Shown piece after piece: positions 59,196 through 64,000 of a DNA stretch of 64,000 bases. Below the pieces are notes generated by a model. The model was not told where the DNA came from and did not search any database. It saw only the letters and a list, made by a program, of their open reading frames with translations. The stretch is from Gigaspora rosea (lineage: Eukaryota; Glomeromycota; Glomeromycetes; Diversisporales; Gigasporaceae), in contig QKWP01000500.1 in assembly GCA_003550325.1 (NCBI GenBank), forward strand, positions 192,654 through 256,653. The letters run 5' to 3'. Position numbers and translations under genes: made by a program. Position 1 is the first letter of the stretch. Every line of letters begins with the position of its first letter.

Positions 59196-61654
59196 AGGAC
59201 CCGGACATCTCTCATATAGGTCATAACTGATCTGCACAAATTTTAAGGTTTTTGCTATCTCCAAAATCAAGTAAATTTGCTAAAAATTCAATTATTACAT
59301 GAAGTTTTTATAGTAATTTGCTAAAAACTAAATTATTACATTTAGATAGTGCTCTTAGGTTCAGGTGCTCTAAAAAAATTTGTGCAGCATATAAAAATAC
59401 ATTTTACTGGCATATTTACTTTTATATTTCTTGAAAATTTAAGAAAAGATACTTAATTTTGGATTTTTTGATCAAAAAATCAAAAATTAAGCATCTTTTC
59501 TTAAATTTTCAAGAAATATAAAAGTAAATTTACTTGCATAATGTATTTTTATGTGCTAAATAAGTTTTATTAGAGCAAAATATTATAATCATTTAATAAA
59601 ATTTTGGGTATAATATTATTTTATTAATAAAATTAAGGAATTGCTATTCGATTTTGTCACTTAAATATTTTAACTTTTAAAACCTTTTATTAATATTATC
59701 TCTATAAGTTCTTGATCAAATTTAATAAAAATTTTTTTTTTTTGAATTCTATGGATTCGTACAATTAAAATAAAAAAATTTTCATCAAATTTGGTCAAGA
59801 ACTCGTAAAGATATCTTTGATGAAAGTTCCTGTAAACAATTTCAACGCAGCTTCTTTGCAATATGTTTTTTTGCTTTTTCAAAATAACCCACTGTTCGGC
59901 GATGATTTACAAGAAATTTTACTATGCTAACTAAAAAAAATTTTATAACAAGACTTATAGCGCATATCATGGACTAATAGAATCTCAAATTTCATGAAAA
60001 AATATTGAAAACTCATAAAGATATTAACGTTTTTGTAAATTTGAACGCATACGTTTTCGCAAGTTTTCCCCTAAATTCAAATGCTTCTGGAGGCACTTTC
60101 TCAAAATGAAACATACAAAATACGATTAAATAAGTTGATAGAATAGATATTCAAGAGTTTTCAGTTAAAATTTTATCAAAAACGGATTAATATTGATGAA
60201 GTTTTAATGATTTTTTCAATTTGCTTCCAGATTCGGGATTTTCTAAAATTTTCAATTTTGATCAAAACAGAAAAATCACCATCACAGGCTAGATTTTCAC
60301 AAGTTCAAATGAAACAAGTTACTGCGCACTAATAAAATCAATAGAGAATAGATTAAAATTTTGCTTTCTAAAATTTCAAGTTATTTGGTTAAATATTCAT
60401 TCTATAATAGCTTTTTTTCATTTGGCGCAGCTTTTTTAAAAGAAGCTGCGCCAAATGAAAAAAGCTATTATAGAATGAATATTTAACCAAATAACTTGAA
60501 ATTTTAGAAAGCAAAATTTTAATCTATTCTCTATTGATTTTATTAGTGCGCAGTAACTTGTTTCATTTGAACTTGTGAAAATCTAGCCTGTGATGGTGAT
60601 TTTTCTGTTTTGATCAAAATTGAAAATTTTAGAAAATCCCGAATCTGGAAGCAAATTGAAAAAATCATTAAAACTTCATCAATATTAATCCGTTTTTGAT
60701 AAAATTTTAACTGAAAACTCTTGAATATCTATTCTATCAACTTATTTAATCGTATTTTGTATGTTTCATTTTGAGAAAGTGCCTCCAGAAGCATTTGAAT
60801 TTAGGGGAAAACTTGCGAAAACGTATGCGTTCAAATTTACAAAAACGTTAATATCTTTATGAGTTTTCAATATTTTTTCATGAAATTTGAGATTCTATTA
60901 GTCCATGATATGCGCTATAAGTCTTGTTATAAATTTTTTTTTAGTTAGCATAGTAAAATTTCTTGTAAATCATCGCCGAACAGTGGGTTATTTTGAAAAA
61001 GCAAAAAAACATATTGCAAAGAAGCTGCGTTGAAATTGTTTACAGGAACTTTCATCAAAGATATCTTTACGAGTTCTTGACCAAATTTGATGAAATTTTT
61101 TTTATTTTAATTGTACGAATCCATAGAATTCAAATAAAAAAATTTTTATTAAATTTGATCAAGAACTTATAGAGATAATATTAACTACAATTATTATGTG
61201 AATTACTAACTAAATCACATCTCTATGCAATTGCATTACATATTTATTTGTTTATTGATATACAATCACGATCAATGATCATAATACATATGCGGGATAA
61301 GTACCAAGTTGCTATTGATACCAAAAGCCAATTACATGCTACAACTACTTTTATTTATTTTTAATTATAATTGATTATCACTTTACTCTATATAGCCATT
61401 AACAACTTGTTATATCTGGATCGATCATTATAGCGCAACTTAACTAGTTACAATAATTTTTGCAAAAATGTGGGTAAATTGCTAAAAATAAAATATAACA
61501 TGCATAAAATCTTTGTAATTCGCCAAAATATTCAATTATGACCCTTTTTAAAATTAACTTCAATTTGCTAAAATTTAAATTTGGACCTTAGATCAAATTT
61601 GAATCAATTTGCTAAAAAAAATATATAACATATATCAGAGATGTCCGGGGTCCT
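59196..61654. mobile_element. AGGACCCC hAT-like element with giant palindrome
   Basis: Tips AGGACCCGGACATCTCTCAT and inverse AGGACCCCGGACATCTCTGA are flanked by a perfect 8-bp duplication ATTCCTGC (59188-59195, 61655-61662). It is 2459 bp without a transposase gene. Inside are a small palindromic module (59370-59600) and a 1.5-kb inverted repeat. The perfect duplication suggests a young insertion. Confidence 0.85.
59690..61184. repeat. Nearly perfect 1.5-kb palindrome
   Basis: Arms of about 745 bp mirror around 60437, with virtually no spacer (centre GCGCAGCTTTTTTAAAAGA, then the complement). In the blocks compared the arms differ only in homopolymer lengths (for example near 59780 and 61100). 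The arms contain no coding frame of note. Confidence 0.92.
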
Positions 61655-61662
61655 ATTCCTGC

Positions 61663-62010
61663 CAATAGTTGGATATCATATACCATACCCATTGTACTGC
61701 AATGATTGATCAGACTATGTTGTATTTTTTTTAATTTTTTACTATTTTTAATTTTTTATTTTTATTAATTTATTTATTTTTTCTTTTATTATTATTATTT
61801 CTTAATTAATAATTTGCTAGTCAATCAGAGAATTTTTATATAAAAATATAACAGAGATCATATATAAGCAAAACTCATATTGAAATTTTTAGCATATAAG
61901 TAAGGTCGATAAACTTTTTATTAAATTTTATATTAAAGTAGTACAAATAGTAAATTAGTTCTTGATTATCAAATTGTTAAATATTAATTTTTTTGATAGA
62001 CTTTACTTTG
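61663..62010. other. AT-rich, nothing recognised
   Basis: Flanking DNA of the hAT-like element with ATTT and TTATT runs and no gene. Confidence 0.4.
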
Positions 62011-62013
62011 TAA

Positions 62014-62179
62014 GGGGCATGCCATTTATCACGTGATTTTTACCATGGATACATGGTCAGAGGTAGTGATCACGTCTATATATTATATTAATCAATTAGA
62101 ATTAGGTAAAGTGATCACACCATACATGGATAGGGGTGGCTACTAAGTAAAAAATATCACGTGATAAATGGCGCGCCCC
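62014..62179. mobile_element. PIF-like MITE with CACGTGA inverted repeats
   Basis: Inverted repeats of about 29 bp starting GGGGCATGCCATTTATCACG and GGGGCGCGCCATTTATCACG, flanked by TAA (62011-62013, 62180-62182). 166 bp. The tips contain a CACGTG core. Confidence 0.75.
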
Positions 62180-62182
62180 TAA

Positions 62183-63127
62183 GCATGCAGTATTTACTAA
62201 GTAACACTTTGAATGAATTATAGTAAAAAATTTGACAAAGTATTTAGTATTCTCATTTTTATAGTTTACTTTATAACTAACTTTGTATATTTTTTTTAAT
62301 TTATGAACCTTTGATAGCAATAGAATAAAAAAAATCATAAGATATATGTATGTAACTATTAAATTATGTTTATTAGTATTTAAGATCTACTGAATATAGA
62401 TGTACTATTAGATTGTTCATTACTCAAAAAAAAGTTATTTTATACATATGAATAACTGTATAGCTATTATTATTTAGTTCGGTCTCTTAATAAGTTTTCT
62501 TTATTATATTATCACTATTTTATTTTATTTAGTTGGTTTCAATTTGTCCAATTGCACAACTAACACTCTCTATGTGTAATTTATTATACTAGGTGTTTAC
62601 CAGAGATTTTGTATTCAATAAAGATTTTATTTATTGTCAAAGTTTTATTTTTCATCAAAAATTTTGTTTTTTTACCAAAATTTTATTACTAATATAAAAA
62701 AAAATTTATTACTTTTGTTTATCAATAGATTAAATTTCATCTTTAAAACTAGTTTTGTCCAATAATACTAGTTACTCTATGAGATAAATAGTATTATTAC
62801 TTATAGCAAAATATATGATGTTAGATAGTGTTATCAAATTGGAATAGGAGTTAAAAAGAGCAAGCATATAAAATTAATTTATTTACAGTATTATTACAAC
62901 TCTGCAAAGATAAGAAATAGTCGGATATTGTTATCAAATTGGAATTGGAGTTAAAAAAGTGAACATATAAAATTTATTTATTATTACAAATCTGCAAATA
63001 AAAAAAATGCCACTGGAATGTATGTATTAGATACTGTCATTATATAGAATTTTTTTTTTTTTTTGTATATTAAACATTGATGGTTTTTCATATTTTGGAT
63101 AGTTTCTAGGGTTATTACAGAGGTAAT
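62183..63127. other. AT-rich, nothing coding recognised
   Basis: Two related blocks near 62825-62880 and 62925-62985 both contain TTATCAAATTGGAAT followed by GGAGTTAAAAA, an approximately 100-bp tandem duplication. No gene. Confidence 0.45.
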
Positions 63128-63545
63128 GGTTATATTTACTTGAGAAAAAATAGTCCATATGACCATCATTTTCAACTAGTAGTACCCCAGCATCTTTTAT
63201 ACAGGTCATAACTGGATTTTGGCCAATTTTGGTCCAATTTGCTGAAAATAACAAAATAGTTTTGTTTAAATAACTTTTGATCTAGTAATCAGAATTGAAT
63301 GAACTTTTTTTTTTTTAGATGCGCCTCACTGAGAGCTTCATTTTAAAAAAAAGTTTGTTTAAATTGGTCCACCAGATGCCAAAATAATTGGCAAAAACTG
63401 TTTTTTGCTTCTTAAATTTCAGGGGTTTTTGCTAAAAAAACAAGTATAACCTCTATACTAGATATCTGGGGTCCTCAACTGGTGATGCAATTGAATATTG
63501 TTTAAACTTTAAAAATAATATTGCATTCTATACTAAAAATAGTTA
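63128..63545 (+). pseudogene. SPRY-domain fragment split by a MITE
   Basis: Before the MITE: GYIYLRKNSPYDHHFQ. After it: GDAIEYCLNFKNNIAFYTKNS and a stop. Together they match the SPRY section HGDDGYFFC...[19 protein letters not shown]...FYTKNG of the gene at 40690. Only this short part is left, so it is a degraded relative or a partial duplicate. Confidence 0.7.
63181..63475. mobile_element. AGGACCCC hAT-like MITE, copy 6
   Basis: Tips AGTACCCCAGCATCT and AGGACCCCAGATATCT, flanked by CAACTAGT (63173-63180) and CAACTGGT (63476-63483). It shares CAGGTCATAACTG with the left end of the element at 59196. Inside are GATGCGCCTCACTGAGAGC and TTGGTCCACCAGATGCC. Confidence 0.85.
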
Positions 63546-64000
63546 GACCTAGATAATTATTATAATGCTTTATAGTTTTGCAATTTTATATTATGCAACT
63601 CATAATAGTTTAATATTTTATAACATAAATTTCAAGGCATTGCATTCCAAAATTTAAAATGAACTTTGTTGAATTTTATTTATTATTATGAATTAGCAAA
63701 GATGATATTAAATATATTATTAAATTGACTTTTAAGTATGATCTAAATTTTGATCTGTTTTGGTCTATTAGGAACTCTAATCACAGCTATTTTTATAAAT
63801 TCTATTACATCTAGCAAAAATTGATCAACCAAATATTTGCCAATTTGATAATTTGTAATTCGATAATGATTATTACCAAATCAAAAATTATTGATTCGAC
63901 AAATATTCAGTTAGTCAATTTTTTGTCTAATGTTCCAGAATTTATAAAAAACAGCTATAAAGCACTACTTAAAGTATTCTCAAGCAGTTTCTACAATAAT
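63546..64000. other. AT-rich flank, nothing recognised
   Basis: Follows the SPRY fragment; short frames only. The stretch 63810-63920 has TTGATCAACC, AATATTTGCC and related inverted words. Confidence 0.4.

Overview
This is a strongly AT-rich eukaryotic window that looks like an accessory, transposon-dense region of an arbuscular mycorrhizal fungus (Glomeromycotina, Rhizophagus-like). The inference rests on short GT..AG introns inside otherwise coherent genes, an expanded-type TKL kinase with an N-terminal Cys pair motif, a SPRY plus TPR gene, a membrane Kelch protein, and LINE, hAT, MULE and Ginger-type elements. The species cannot be proved from sequence alone. Only two genes look intact: a Kelch-repeat membrane protein (26508-28640, 6 exons, 477 aa) and a TKL-like protein kinase (29717-32070, 4 exons, 657 aa). 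In both, the exon lengths sum to a multiple of three.

Layout. 1-720: a PIF/Harbinger-like MITE cut by the window edge, then the last exons of an acidic protein. 2040-14532: a decayed hAT transposase gene whose last intron received a 10.3-kb LINE on the minus strand (3509-13803, 20-bp target duplication, poly-A tail). That LINE carries ORF1, endonuclease and reverse transcriptase and has itself received at least eight smaller insertions. 15092-22433: a TA-flanked MITE, then a second, plus-strand LINE (RT tail and RNase H) broken by hAT-like elements and by a palindromic array with a 710-base assembly gap. 22434-26460: mostly non-coding. 26508-32070: the two intact genes. 33115-34810: an LTR, primer-binding site and decayed Gag-like region. 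35032-37536: a MULE with 49-bp terminal inverted repeats and a frameshifted SWIM-type transposase. 38766-40603: two MITEs. 40690-42089: a SPRY-TPR gene broken by a 43-bp duplication. 42130-46450: a satellite array of about 120-bp units with telomere-like repeats. 46470-47954: a kinase pseudogene abutting the array. 48-53 kb: tiny LINE tail insertions and a TTAA-flanked MITE. 53671-58246: a Ginger-like DNA transposon with TGT..ACA ends and 5-bp duplication. 59196-61654: a hAT-like element whose core is a nearly perfect 1.5-kb palindrome. 63128-63545: a SPRY pseudogene fragment interrupted by a MITE.

The window reads as a stratigraphy of insertions. At least 25 insertions can be delimited here by inverted ends plus target duplications (8 bp hAT-like, 9 bp MULE-like, TAA/TTA PIF-like, TA Tc1/pogo-like, TTAA, 5 bp Ginger-like, 11-20 bp LINE). 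In several cases the host reading frame can be read across the insertion, which fixes the boundaries. Family names come from conserved motifs read by eye; no database search was run.
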